From Flavobacteriales bacterium 34_180_T64 (GTDB lineage: Bacteria; Bacteroidota; Bacteroidia; Flavobacteriales; Flavobacteriaceae): DNA of 64,000 bases. Position numbers and translations under genes: made by a program. The first letter of the stretch is position 1, and every line of letters begins with the position of its first letter. The stretch spans positions 116,320 through 180,319 of the forward strand of contig MAAR01000008.1 in NCBI GenBank assembly GCA_002162765.1. The letters run 5' to 3'. This document shows positions 46,051 to 54,437 of this stretch, in pieces. The notes beneath the pieces were generated by a model, which was not told where the DNA came from, searched no databases, and saw only the letters and a list, made by a program, of their open reading frames with translations.

Positions 46051-46170
46051 TAGTGCAATCAAAATTCCAATAACAACAAGTACAATTTTTCCAATAGCAT
46101 AAAGCAAATGTTTACTTACTTAATTTTCTTTAATAAAGTTTTGACGGATTTTTATAAAGAATTTTATCAT
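45853..46170 (-). pseudogene. Broken chimera: DUF6090 N-terminus fused in frame to a lysS C-terminal copy
   Basis: The frame begins at ATG 46170 with MIKFFIKIRQNFIKEN, then a TAA (46120-46122). It resumes VSKHLLYAIGKIVLVVIGIL, which is the typical N-terminus and membrane helix of DUF6090 proteins, and then runs without break into [16 protein letters not shown]... , matching the LysRS tail [16 protein letters not shown]. It ends IVEIQD (LysRS: IVEVVE). A residual 84-codon frame could start at a TTG (46107). The in-frame stop and missing DUF6090 body indicate a pseudogene. No gene lies in 46171-46371. Confidence 0.75.
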
Positions 46171-46371
46171 AGTGGTTCGTAAGCGTGTAGCTAGTTGATT
46201 TCGAATTAAACATAGTAACTTCTTATTTAGAGTTAAAAAAAAGCGTTACTAGAATGGATAAAATCAGATGCATACAATATTCTGTGAAGTGACGAATTCG
46301 TGACAGTAAATAGGTGTCTATCTGTAACAATATGTGAAATGAAAAACAAGTATTGGAAAAATAGTGATATA

Positions 46372-47607
46372 CTATTTTACAAAATACATATCTAACTCAC
46401 CTTTTCCTTTTGCCAGAATTTTGCCTCTGTACTCGCAAGGAAAAATTTCTTTTATATATTCAAAGGTGGAGGAAGAAATATTGATCTTTCCGGGCTCACC
46501 GGCAGTTTCAAACCTGCTTGCAGTATTAATTGTATCACCAAACAAATCGTATGAAACCTTTTTCTTTCCTACCACACCGGCTACAATAGATCCAGTATGT
46601 ATACCCACTCTCATTTTCCATTGAATTTTATTTCTGGAGTTTCTGATTTCCAAACAATCTAGCATTAACTTGGCCGCTTTTACACATTTCGGGGCATGAT
46701 CCTCAACGATTTTAGGAAGCCCACAAGCAGCTATATAGGCATCACCAATTGTTCTAATCTTTTCTATTTCCAGTTCAGTCATAATATCATCAAACTGACC
46801 GAATATATCGTTCAATTCTTCAACAAGTTTAACAGCAGGGATAGATGCCACTAACGAAGTAAAATCTATAAAATCAGTGAATAGAATGGTTACGTTATCA
46901 TATTTTTTAGCTGTTGCTTTTCCAGTTTTTTTTAGTTCATCTGCAACTGACTTCGGTAAGATATTCAGTAGTAGGCGATTAGACTTTTGCTGCTCTTCTT
47001 TAATAATTTGGCGATAAATAAATAATCCTCTTTCTTTATTCTCAGATAAGCGGCTGGCAATCATGGCAAACACAATAACTGCCCAGATCCAAAAGCTCAT
47101 GAAAGCCAGATCAGAATTCCCAATTGCTTCATTTATGATGATGAAATATTGGTGAAATATTAAGGGAGGTAGTGCTATCGTCACCATGCTAACTTGTCTA
47201 ATTTGATACAAGTAAAGACAAAAAAATACAGCCATAATTAATCCGATAAATGCCGGATACTCCAATCCAGGAAGCGTAAATGTTATAAATATTAATTGTG
47301 CCCCTACTAAAAAATTTAGTAGAGCAACAGAAACAATATTATAGCTCTTATACCAGGTTTTGTATGATGCATAAATAAAAAATGGAAAAATTAGAAGAGC
47401 AGGAATACCAAAGACCAATAAAATTGCTTTAAAATATTCAGGAAGTATAAAATATATTATTAATATCACTATGATCTCCAGGATAATGGCTTGACGTACG
47501 CCAATCCGAATAGCCTTTGCTAGGAATTCAGTATGCTCGTTCCGGAATTTTCTTTCTAAAACAACATCTTTGAAATGAAGAGAATATTTATACTGTTCAA
47601 TGTTCAT
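46372..47607 (-). CDS. Membrane class III adenylate cyclase
   Basis: 411 residues. About six transmembrane helices (residues about 35-195), a signalling helix with LLLNILPKSVADEL, then a class III cyclase domain. Metal-binding Asp residues are in ILFTDFIDFT and IGDAYIAACG. Adenine-selecting residues appear intact: Lys in EKIRTIGD and Asp in YDLFGDTIN. The transition-state Asn and Arg are in NTASR. Predicted to make cAMP at the inner membrane. It is the downstream member of a same-strand group with an ADA-like gene and a second cyclase. Confidence 0.9.
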   Translation of the reverse strand: MNIEQYKYSLHFKDVVLERKFRNEHTEFLAKAIRIGVRQAIILEIIVILIIYFILPEYFKAILLVFGIPALLIFPFFIYASYKTWYKSYNIVSVALLNFLVGAQLIFITFTLPGLEYPAFIGLIMAVFFCLYLYQIRQVSMVTIALPPLIFHQYFIIINEAIGNSDLAFMSFWIWAVIVFAMIASRLSENKERGLFIYRQIIKEEQQKSNRLLLNILPKSVADELKKTGKATAKKYDNVTILFTDFIDFTSLVASIPAVKLVEELNDIFGQFDDIMTELEIEKIRTIGDAYIAACGLPKIVEDHAPKCVKAAKLMLDCLEIRNSRNKIQWKMRVGIHTGSIVAGVVGKKKVSYDLFGDTINTASRFETAGEPGKINISSSTFEYIKEIFPCEYRGKILAKGKGELDMYFVK

Positions 47608-47877
47608 GAAATTAAATCTATGGTATAGTTAAATAAACCATTGATGTGTTTATTTGTTAAAGATAAGAAATAAAGCTATTAGTGCGTTTATTCTAATTAT
47701 ATATACACCATTAATCTGACATAATTTTTTCGTTTCATAGTCTCATTTTGGAAATTTTTATTGATAGGTTAGAACGGCTCAAAACGCATTAATGTTCTTT
47801 GGATTAAGCGCAGTTATTGCCTTAATAACAATTGGGGCTTGGATAGTAAAAGTATATGCTTAAAATATTTGGAAGAT
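47608..47877. other. Intergenic gap with a short hydrophobic open frame
   Basis: 270 bases with no clear gene. On the + strand, 47768-47863 reads VRTAQNALMFFGLSAVIALI and ends ITIGAWIVKVYA before a stop, like the last membrane helix of a larger protein; ATG at 47792 is the only start. It may be a gene remnant or chance. Confidence 0.2.
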
Positions 47878-48786
47878 TTAATTAAAGCCATTTTTTCGAA
47901 TCTGTTCAATGTCTTCGAATGAGAAAATATTATGGTCCAACAGATACATAAATTGATCAGTTATTGTAGCATTAAATAAAAGAAGATCATCTGTGTTAAG
48001 GGTGATTTTAATTCCGTGATCATATAATTTCCGAATTGGATGTTCTGAGATATTATTCACTGCTCCTAAAGATATATTACTCTGAGGGCAAATGTTCAAT
48101 TGAATATTTCTTTGTAGTATCATATCCATAGTTTTTTCAGAATCTACGGCCCTAATACCATGCTGAATCACATCAGGATTAAGTAATATGATAGCGTCTT
48201 CAATGGTTTGACAATTCGAAAATTCACCAATATGAATTTTAATTTTAAAATTTTTATCTCGTGCGGTATTGTAGATATTTACAAACCCTTCTAAGGCGTT
48301 ATGCCGTTCATTGCCATATAAATCTATCCCATTAAACACGCCACTTTGTATGCACTTTAATCCGTCTGAATATACGATATCAATAGGTGTGTTTTTATTT
48401 ATTCCAATATCTGGTTTGAAATTAATTTGTGATTCGTATTTGTTTTTTAAAATAGCCACTTCATTAACAAGTCTTTCTATGGAATTATTAAAGAATCTAA
48501 CTAAACCAATATCGACACTTGCTTCTAAATATTCAATATGATCATCAATGCTACTTTCTATGGCCATTTCCATAAAAAACATGACATCAGAGGATGTTAG
48601 CATGATTTTGTTTATTTTATTTTGAATAAAATCCATCATGCCATCAAATCCATGATAATTTTTTGGGATAGTAAGTCTTGCATCGCTATACTTCGCTCTA
48701 AGTGCGTTTATGTTTCCTCCCAAATGCAAATGATTATGAACATCGGCTTTTGGAAGTTTATGAATTTGGTCTCTTATTATATTCAT
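47878..48786 (-). CDS. Adenosine/AMP deaminase-family amidohydrolase, short at the C-terminus
   Basis: 302 residues. Zinc and catalytic motifs of the adenosine deaminase superfamily are present in order: VHNHLHLGG (H17, H19), KIHIGE (His and catalytic Glu), QHGIRA and LNTDDLLLF (Asp pair). Typical members have about 330-350 residues; this one stops at RKNGFN, where relatives continue for 25-35 residues. A shifted frame downstream reads IKSSKYFKHILL, so a late frameshift is possible. It lies 7 bases after the TPR-cyclase gene, suggesting one operon and a role in purine or cAMP breakdown. Confidence 0.82.
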   Translation of the reverse strand: MNIIRDQIHKLPKADVHNHLHLGGNINALRAKYSDARLTIPKNYHGFDGMMDFIQNKINKIMLTSSDVMFFMEMAIESSIDDHIEYLEASVDIGLVRFFNNSIERLVNEVAILKNKYESQINFKPDIGINKNTPIDIVYSDGLKCIQSGVFNGIDLYGNERHNALEGFVNIYNTARDKNFKIKIHIGEFSNCQTIEDAIILLNPDVIQHGIRAVDSEKTMDMILQRNIQLNICPQSNISLGAVNNISEHPIRKLYDHGIKITLNTDDLLLFNATITDQFMYLLDHNIFSFEDIEQIRKNGFN

Positions 48787-48793
48787 TCAACAG

Positions 48794-50866
48794 CTAAATA
48801 ATTTTGGTCACAAAATACATTTCCATGTCTCCTTTTCCTTTAACTTTTATTTTACCTCTGACCTCAAAACTAAATTGCGAATCATCTTTTAGAAACTCAT
48901 AAGTATCTTTAGATATATTCACCTTCCCAATTTCACCAGTACTTTCCATTCTTGAGGCAATATTTACTGTATCTCCCCAAATATCATATTGAAATTTTTT
49001 AACCCCTACAATACCAGCAACCACAGGTCCTGTATGAATCCCTAAACGCATTTCAAAAGGCACTTCATTTTTAGCTTGTTTTTCCGCTATTCTGTTTGTG
49101 ATGAAAGTTTGCATTTCTAATGCCGCCAAAATCGTTTGTTTTATAGAATCGTCAGAAGGTACAGGTAAGCCTCCGACTGCCATATAAGAATCACCAATGG
49201 TCTTTATTTTTTCAATGCCATATGTTTCACAGATGTAATCAAAAGCCTTAAAGCAAACATTGATCTCTTCAATAAGTTCATTGGCTGATAGTTTTTCAGC
49301 TGCTTGAGTGAAACCTTTAAAGTCTGTAAATAAAATGGATACCAAATCAAAATCTCTGGCATCTGCTCTGCCTTTAAGTTTAAGTTCTTCAGCAATTTCA
49401 GAAGGCAAAATATTGAGCAATAAATTTTCAGACCGATCTTTTTCTTTTTCAATGATGGCTTTCGATTTTTTAACATAACGCCATCGACTATAAAATCCTC
49501 CCGAAAGCAATAGGAAAAATATACCAGCGCCTAGTGCTATATTTTTGTTTTTATCTTTTTTTCGTACTTCGGTTTGATGTACCATTTCAACTTTTAAATC
49601 TTTCTCGACTTGAATCAGGCTGTCTGCCAAAACTTGTTTTGAAAATTCCATTTGCTGGAGTTTCTTGGCAGTTTCTTCAGATTTTAGGCTGTCATTTAGC
49701 ACCAACATCTGTTCATGATATGCGAGAGCCTTATTACCATTTCCAAGTGCTTTATAAGCATTATAAAGTAACGTACATGCATTTTTTTGATGAAGGATAG
49801 AACCTATCTCTGAAGCTAGATCATAACTTTTTTGGTAGGCTTCAATAGCTTTTATATAATTGCCTTGGTCTGCCTGAATTTGCCCTATAGCCATTGAAGA
49901 GATCACAATTCCTTTTTTTTCTCCGATTTCTTCCTGAATATTCAGACTTCTTTGATAATACTCTAATGCTTTAACATTATCGTTCTGATCCGAATAATTA
50001 CTTGCTATATTGTCTAAAGCTGCAGAAATTCCTTTTTTATCTCCAATTTCTTCGTAAATATCCAGACCTTTTTGTAAAAAGGCCAAAGCTTTAATGTAAT
50101 CTCCTTGTCCATTGTGAGCAAGTCCAATATTTATAGTTGTCATAGGGATTAGCAGTTTAAATCCGATTTCTTCCGTAATTTTTAAACTTCTTTGATAATA
50201 ATCTAACGCTCTAGGATAGTCTTCCTGGAAAAAATATTCAAGTCCAATACCATGTAAACCAACTGCTATTCCCTGTTTGTCTCCAATTTCCTCACTAATC
50301 TTTAGGCTTTTTATTAGATTGTCCAAAGCTTTAATGTTATCTCCTAGATCAAAATATATTGATGCAATATTGGTTAAGATGGTTGAGATGTTTTTATCAG
50401 CTCCAAATTTTTCTTTAATCTTTAAACTTTTTTGATAATATTCTAGTGCTTTTATATTTTCCCCTTGATGACTATAAATCATGGCAATATTGTTTAAGGA
50501 ATTCGCGATATCCTTTACGGCTCCTATTTCTTCTTTGATCTTTAGACTTGATTGATAATATTCTAGTGCATTACTAAAGTCACTTTTTACATAATAAGCA
50601 ACCCCTTTTAAATCAAGTGACGTGGATATGCCTAGTTTATTATTCTTTTCGCTTACGAATTTTAATAATGTATCTACAAAAACTAAAGCACTATCAGGTT
50701 GGGAGAAGATATAACCATTCCATATATAGTTTTTAAATGCAGATACACGGCTGGAGTCTGCTTGGGTTTTATCCTGCCAAACGCTGTATAAAGAGTCGAG
50801 ATTGGTTTGGGCATTGGCAAATGTATAGATGAAAATAAAAATAAAGCAAAGCCATTTAGTTTTCAT
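48794..50866 (-). CDS. TPR-containing membrane class III adenylate cyclase
   Basis: 690 residues. Signal peptide (to about 19), then about eight tandem 40-residue TPRs (about 80-400) with the recurring core KALEYYQ.SL.I.EEIG. A coiled coil (about 400-435), one transmembrane helix (about 440-460) and a class III cyclase domain (about 485-690) follow. Metal Asp residues are in ILFTDFKGFT and IGDSYMAVGG; adenine-type Lys in EKIKTIGD and Asp in YDIWGDTVN; Asn/Arg in NIASRM. The TPR part would be periplasmic and the cyclase cytoplasmic, so it looks like a transmembrane sensor. It begins the cyclase-deaminase unit. Confidence 0.92.
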   Translation of the reverse strand: MKTKWLCFIFIFIYTFANAQTNLDSLYSVWQDKTQADSSRVSAFKNYIWNGYIFSQPDSALVFVDTLLKFVSEKNNKLGISTSLDLKGVAYYVKSDFSNALEYYQSSLKIKEEIGAVKDIANSLNNIAMIYSHQGENIKALEYYQKSLKIKEKFGADKNISTILTNIASIYFDLGDNIKALDNLIKSLKISEEIGDKQGIAVGLHGIGLEYFFQEDYPRALDYYQRSLKITEEIGFKLLIPMTTINIGLAHNGQGDYIKALAFLQKGLDIYEEIGDKKGISAALDNIASNYSDQNDNVKALEYYQRSLNIQEEIGEKKGIVISSMAIGQIQADQGNYIKAIEAYQKSYDLASEIGSILHQKNACTLLYNAYKALGNGNKALAYHEQMLVLNDSLKSEETAKKLQQMEFSKQVLADSLIQVEKDLKVEMVHQTEVRKKDKNKNIALGAGIFFLLLSGGFYSRWRYVKKSKAIIEKEKDRSENLLLNILPSEIAEELKLKGRADARDFDLVSILFTDFKGFTQAAEKLSANELIEEINVCFKAFDYICETYGIEKIKTIGDSYMAVGGLPVPSDDSIKQTILAALEMQTFITNRIAEKQAKNEVPFEMRLGIHTGPVVAGIVGVKKFQYDIWGDTVNIASRMESTGEIGKVNISKDTYEFLKDDSQFSFEVRGKIKVKGKGDMEMYFVTKII

Positions 50867-50933
50867 AGTATAAGATTATATAGCTAGGCCTGGTCGTTTG
50901 GATAAATTTAGGGTAAATGAGCTATGTAATCAG

Positions 50934-50957
50934 TTGAACTAAGGAAGATTAGTTCAA
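50934..50957. promoter_or_regulatory. Inverted repeat upstream of the TPR-cyclase gene
   Basis: TTGAACTAA, six bases, TTAGTTCAA: a perfect 9-bp inverted repeat 68 bases before the cyclase start. It has no T-run directly attached on the minus strand, so it could be an operator. The gap 50867-51184 also holds the lysS terminator and a short palindromic repeat, and no gene. Confidence 0.35.
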
Positions 50958-51111
50958 CTAAGATAGTTATTTTTTTTTAGATTTGTTAACCTATGTTTTT
51001 AGTGCCATTAAAGTTACCGCTTAGGTTTTTTTGACTGCTTCGAATGGTCAAAAGTCATAGGTGATAAATCCATGACAGAATTTGTGTTAGCATCAGCAAT
51101 CCTATGCAACA

Positions 51112-51140
51112 AAAAGGATTTACAATGAAGTAAATCCTTT
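51112..51140 (-). terminator. lysS rho-independent terminator
   Basis: aaaaaggatttac, loop aatgaa, gtaaatccttttt: strong stem with A- and T-runs, 45 bases downstream of the lysS stop on the minus strand. Confidence 0.75.
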
Positions 51141-51153
51141 TTGTTTTATATAG

Positions 51154-51174
51154 ATTCCACATCAAGTGTGGAAT
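51154..51174. repeat. Short palindromic repeat of the flavobacterial intergenic family
   Basis: attccaca, tcaag, tgtggaat, followed by gacaaa. Same family flavour as 3448-3540 (a 'gattcc...ggaatgacaaa' pattern). It lies between lysS and its terminator. The lysS-3'-copy locus has a different member at about 45818-45846 (caatcgacaagctcaggatg). Confidence 0.55.
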
Positions 51175-51184
51175 GACAAATCTT

Positions 51185-52876
51185 TTATTCTACCACTTCA
51201 ACAATTAAAGTGTCATCTGTTTTAGTGACCTTGGTTAAACCATGTTTGGCTAGGCCTTTGATGCCTTTGTCCCAACCTTTGTTGCTTAAACCCGATTGTG
51301 ATTTAAGATCTGAAAGACTCATTGTTTTTTGAGCTTTTAAGATTTCAAAAATGGCCTTTTCATTGTCACTCATTTCAACCGCTTTTTTCTCTGGTCTCAT
51401 TTGAGGGAAAAATAACACTTCTTGAATGGATTGATTATTGGTTAAAAACATGACCAAACGATCCATACCGATGCCCATTCCTGAAGTAGGAGGCATTCCA
51501 TATTCTAGTGCACGTAAAAAGTCGTAATCTATAAACTCTGTTGCTTCATCATCACCTTTTGCCGCTAATTTTAATTGATGTTCGAAACGTTCACGTTGAT
51601 CAATTGGATCATTAAGTTCAGAATAGGCATTTGCAATTTCTTTTCCACAAACCATAAGTTCGAAACGCTCAGTTAATTCAGGGTTGTCACGATGTTCTTT
51701 GCATAAAGGACTCATTTCTTTCGGATAGTCTGTAATAAAAGTCGGTTGGATGTAATTGCCTTCACATTTTTCACCGAAAATTTCATCAATTAATTTGCCT
51801 TTACCCATGGTGTCATCCACATCAACTCCCATTCCTTTAGCAGCATCTCTAAGTTCATCTTCGGATTTACCAGTAATATCAAATCCGGTAAAATGCTTTA
51901 TTGAGTCTGCCATAGTCACTCTAGCATATGGCGCTTTAAAGTTAATTTTATGTTCGCCAAAAGTAGCTTCCGTAGTTCCGTTAACCGCAATGGCACAATG
52001 TTCTAGGAGTTGCTCACAAAAATCCATCATCCAGTTGTAATCTTTGTACGAGACATAAATTTCCATAGCCGTAAATTCTGGATTATGCGTTCTGTCCATC
52101 CCTTCATTTCTGAAGTTTTTTGAAAACTCATATACGCCATCAAATCCACCTACAATCAAACGCTTTAAATACAATTCGTTAGCGATCCTCATATACAACG
52201 GAATATCTAAACTATTGTGGTGCGTGCTAAAAGGGCGTGCAGCAGCACCTCCTGGAATGGGTTGTAAAATTGGTGTTTCAACTTCAAAATAACCGGAATC
52301 ATTGAAAAAACCACGCATGGCATTAAACAACTTCGTACGTTTTACAAAAACGTCTTTGACTTGTGGATTCACTACTAAATCTGCATAACGCTGTCTATAG
52401 CGTTGCTCAGGATCGGTAAACGCGTCAAACACCACACCATCTTTTTCTTTAGGTAATGGTAATGGTTTTAAGGATTTACTGAGTAATGTGAAATCTTTAA
52501 CCTTTATGGTTTTTTCGCCAACTTGAGTTGTGAATAATTCACCTTCTATTCCGATGAAATCGCCAAAATCTAGAAGTTTCTTAAAGACTTCATTGTATTT
52601 TGTTTTGTCCTCTCCAGTACAAATTTCATCTCTATTAAAGTAGACTTGTATTTTTCCTTCAGAATCTTGAATTTGAGCAAAACTAGCCTTTCCTTGTACT
52701 TTTACAGCCATTAATCGACCCGCTATTATCACCTGTTTACCTTCTTCAAAGGTGTCTTTAATAGCACTTGAAGTGTGGTTAACTGGATAAAGATCTGCTG
52801 GATACGGATTAATACCTAACTCACGCAAACGGCCTAATTTTTCTCTTCTTACTAATTCTTGTTCTGAAAGCTGCAT
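51185..52876 (-). CDS. lysS: Lysyl-tRNA synthetase, class II, with C-terminal extension
   Basis: 563 residues from the ATG at 52876 ([20 protein letters not shown]). The longer frame from 52936 adds 20 unrelated residues and is rejected. An OB-fold anticodon-binding domain lies at about 60-165. Class II motif 2 is around [20 protein letters not shown] and motif 3 is [15 protein letters not shown]. Where most LysRS end (FFPQMRPE), this one continues for about 65 residues ([20 protein letters not shown] ... IVEVVE) that look like a small winged-helix domain. I believe this extension is common in Flavobacteriaceae. A candidate -7 box TAATTTTG lies at 52895-52902 on the minus strand. Confidence 0.95.
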   Translation of the reverse strand: MQLSEQELVRREKLGRLRELGINPYPADLYPVNHTSSAIKDTFEEGKQVIIAGRLMAVKVQGKASFAQIQDSEGKIQVYFNRDEICTGEDKTKYNEVFKKLLDFGDFIGIEGELFTTQVGEKTIKVKDFTLLSKSLKPLPLPKEKDGVVFDAFTDPEQRYRQRYADLVVNPQVKDVFVKRTKLFNAMRGFFNDSGYFEVETPILQPIPGGAAARPFSTHHNSLDIPLYMRIANELYLKRLIVGGFDGVYEFSKNFRNEGMDRTHNPEFTAMEIYVSYKDYNWMMDFCEQLLEHCAIAVNGTTEATFGEHKINFKAPYARVTMADSIKHFTGFDITGKSEDELRDAAKGMGVDVDDTMGKGKLIDEIFGEKCEGNYIQPTFITDYPKEMSPLCKEHRDNPELTERFELMVCGKEIANAYSELNDPIDQRERFEHQLKLAAKGDDEATEFIDYDFLRALEYGMPPTSGMGIGMDRLVMFLTNNQSIQEVLFFPQMRPEKKAVEMSDNEKAIFEILKAQKTMSLSDLKSQSGLSNKGWDKGIKGLAKHGLTKVTKTDDTLIVEVVE

Positions 52877-52931
52877 TCTAATAAATTTTGACTGCAAAAT
52901 TACATTATTTACAAGAACTATTTGTAAAAAA

Positions 52932-52958
52932 ACCATTAGGTTTTGTTTTCCTAATGGT
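52932..52958 (-). terminator. Rho-independent terminator
   Basis: accattagg, loop ttttgtttt, cctaatggt, followed on the minus strand by seven T. It is 20 bases after the stop of the thioredoxin-like gene ending at 52979. Confidence 0.8.
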
Positions 52959-52978
52959 CTTCATGAATCCAATTAATT

Positions 52979-53869
52979 TTATCTTGATTTTAAAGTCTCG
53001 AGATTTTCTACAAGATCCTCATGGTCAGGAAATAACTTAATGGCATTTTCTATAACTTTAATGGCTTTTTTTGAGTCACCACTAATGCCCAAAGTATTGG
53101 CTAAACTCATAAAGGTTCGTGGGTTATCAGGAAATAGTTTGGTGTTTAGTTTAAACACTTCAATAGCCTCTTTCGTTCTGTTTGCAGAGTATAAAACGCG
53201 AGCGTAAGTGTTTAATTCAAACATGCTAGTAACGCTATCTTTATAGGTTTTCAAAAGTTGATTTTTCTGCTTTTTAAATCCTTTAAGTCCTTTGTTTTCT
53301 AGAATAGTATTGATTTTAGCAACGATTTGATATTGTGATTTGTAGTTATTTGTCCTTATAATATTCAGTATGTCTTTCTCCAGAGATTCCACCGGATATT
53401 CGACAATACGATTGATTTTCTGTTCATTTTTATAAAAGATGAACGTTGGTACACGATGAATATTTAACCCTTGTTCTTCATGTTCAGGGCTTTGTTTGTA
53501 TCTGTTTGATTTACTACTTACGGCTATAACTGATAATTGATCCATTGGGAAATTACAGGCTTCAAGTATTTTGTAAAATCGTGGAACTTCACGTTTGCTA
53601 TCACCACACCATGTTCCCAAGAAGAGGGTGATTTGATAGTTTTTTAGTGTAGATTTAATTTTCTTAATTGTAGTTTCATTCAATTTATAGTCTTCATAAT
53701 TTTTAGAAAACCAAGAATTATAATGTTCAGATGTTAATCCATTTTTGTCAATTTTACCAAGTAAGTAAGGTGAATCACTGTCTGAATCCATTTCTATATT
53801 CAGTGTTTGACCATGAGATAGAGAAAGAACAAATAAGAGTGCTAAAATGGTTAGTGATATTGTTTTCAT
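52979..53869 (-). CDS. Secreted thioredoxin-like protein with C-terminal TPR region
   Basis: 296 residues. Signal peptide to about 20 (SLSHGQ). A thioredoxin-like domain (about 50-170) carries WCGDS at 87-91 in place of the usual WCxxC: the first Cys is present and the second replaced by Ser, as in the Thioredoxin_9-type group. The cis-Pro is in RVPTFIFY. The last about 110 residues form TPR-like helices (NRTKEAIEVFKLNTKLFPDN and on). Disulfide reduction by a classical two-Cys mechanism is unlikely. It is 11 bases behind the DUF1573 gene in the same unit. Confidence 0.85.
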   Translation of the reverse strand: MKTISLTILALLFVLSLSHGQTLNIEMDSDSDSPYLLGKIDKNGLTSEHYNSWFSKNYEDYKLNETTIKKIKSTLKNYQITLFLGTWCGDSKREVPRFYKILEACNFPMDQLSVIAVSSKSNRYKQSPEHEEQGLNIHRVPTFIFYKNEQKINRIVEYPVESLEKDILNIIRTNNYKSQYQIVAKINTILENKGLKGFKKQKNQLLKTYKDSVTSMFELNTYARVLYSANRTKEAIEVFKLNTKLFPDNPRTFMSLANTLGISGDSKKAIKVIENAIKLFPDHEDLVENLETLKSR

Positions 53870-53880
53870 TGCTATAGCCG

Positions 53881-54327
53881 TTAATTGATAGATTGTGGTT
53901 TGATAATAGTACCTTTTATTTTCAACTTTTTACTAGTTTCATCGGCATTGGAAAGAACAGTGATTGTTTTTGAAAAAACACCAACACGTTTTGTGTCGTA
54001 CTTTATTTCGATTTCTCCAGTTTCTCCGGGTAGGATGGCTTTTTTGGAAAATTTCGGAATGGTACATCCACAGGTTGTTTTTACATCTGCTATGATAATA
54101 GGAGCGGTACCTCTGTTGGTGAATTTGAATGTGCGTAGTCCGTTGTCATTTTTATTAATGGATCCATAGTCAATGATTTCGGCTTCAAAATCGAGAACTC
54201 CAATATCCGTATTTGCAGTGTTCTGAGAAAACAGCGTAGTTGAAATGATTAGACAAATTAGCATTGAAAAAATAGTCGTGATCTTGCTGTTTTTTTTAGT
54301 AATTGGTAATAATACATAAGCTTTCAT
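53881..54327 (-). CDS. DUF1573 secreted protein
   Basis: 148 residues with an N-terminal signal/membrane segment (about 17-35) and one ASH/Ig-like DUF1573 domain: EIIDYGSINKNDNGLRTFKFTN, then the conserved TCGCTIP and GEIEIKYDTKRVG. DUF1573 proteins are abundant in Bacteroidota and of unknown function; the paired cysteines in TCGCT are typical. First gene of a two-gene unit with the thioredoxin-like protein. Confidence 0.88.
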   Translation of the reverse strand: MKAYVLLPITKKNSKITTIFSMLICLIISTTLFSQNTANTDIGVLDFEAEIIDYGSINKNDNGLRTFKFTNRGTAPIIIADVKTTCGCTIPKFSKKAILPGETGEIEIKYDTKRVGVFSKTITVLSNADETSKKLKIKGTIIKPQSIN

Positions 54328-54408
54328 AATGTGTTCGTTTTTTGATTAATAATGAAACAAACATCATAAAAACTAAATGGAAAGGAGTAGCAGATTGGGG
54401 TTGAATTG

Positions 54409-54420
54409 AGTACTAGTACT
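54409..54420. promoter_or_regulatory. Perfect 12-bp palindrome AGTACTAGTACT
   Basis: It lies between the LuxR-type gene (stop at 54438) and the DUF1573 gene (start at 54327), 82 bases before the latter. Palindromes of this size can be operator sites for dimeric regulators. There is no experimental or comparative support here. Confidence 0.3.
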
Positions 54421-54437
54421 GAGGTTGATTTTTTTAA

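Larger units (their letters stand above)
51074..51405 (-). repeat. lysS 3' end, source copy of the direct repeat
   Basis: Partner of 45720-46050. It includes the C-terminal extension codons of lysS, the terminator and the 3' flank. Between the two copies lie the two cyclases and the deaminase-like gene. Confidence 0.8.

Noticed and set aside
46171..46371. Promoter or small RNA before the chimeric pseudogene
   Set aside because: No -7/-33 pair, hairpin or conserved motif found.
47768..47863. Short hydrophobic + frame taken as a real small protein
   Set aside because: Only 24 codons from its ATG, no recognised family, no clear initiation site. Kept only as a possible remnant.
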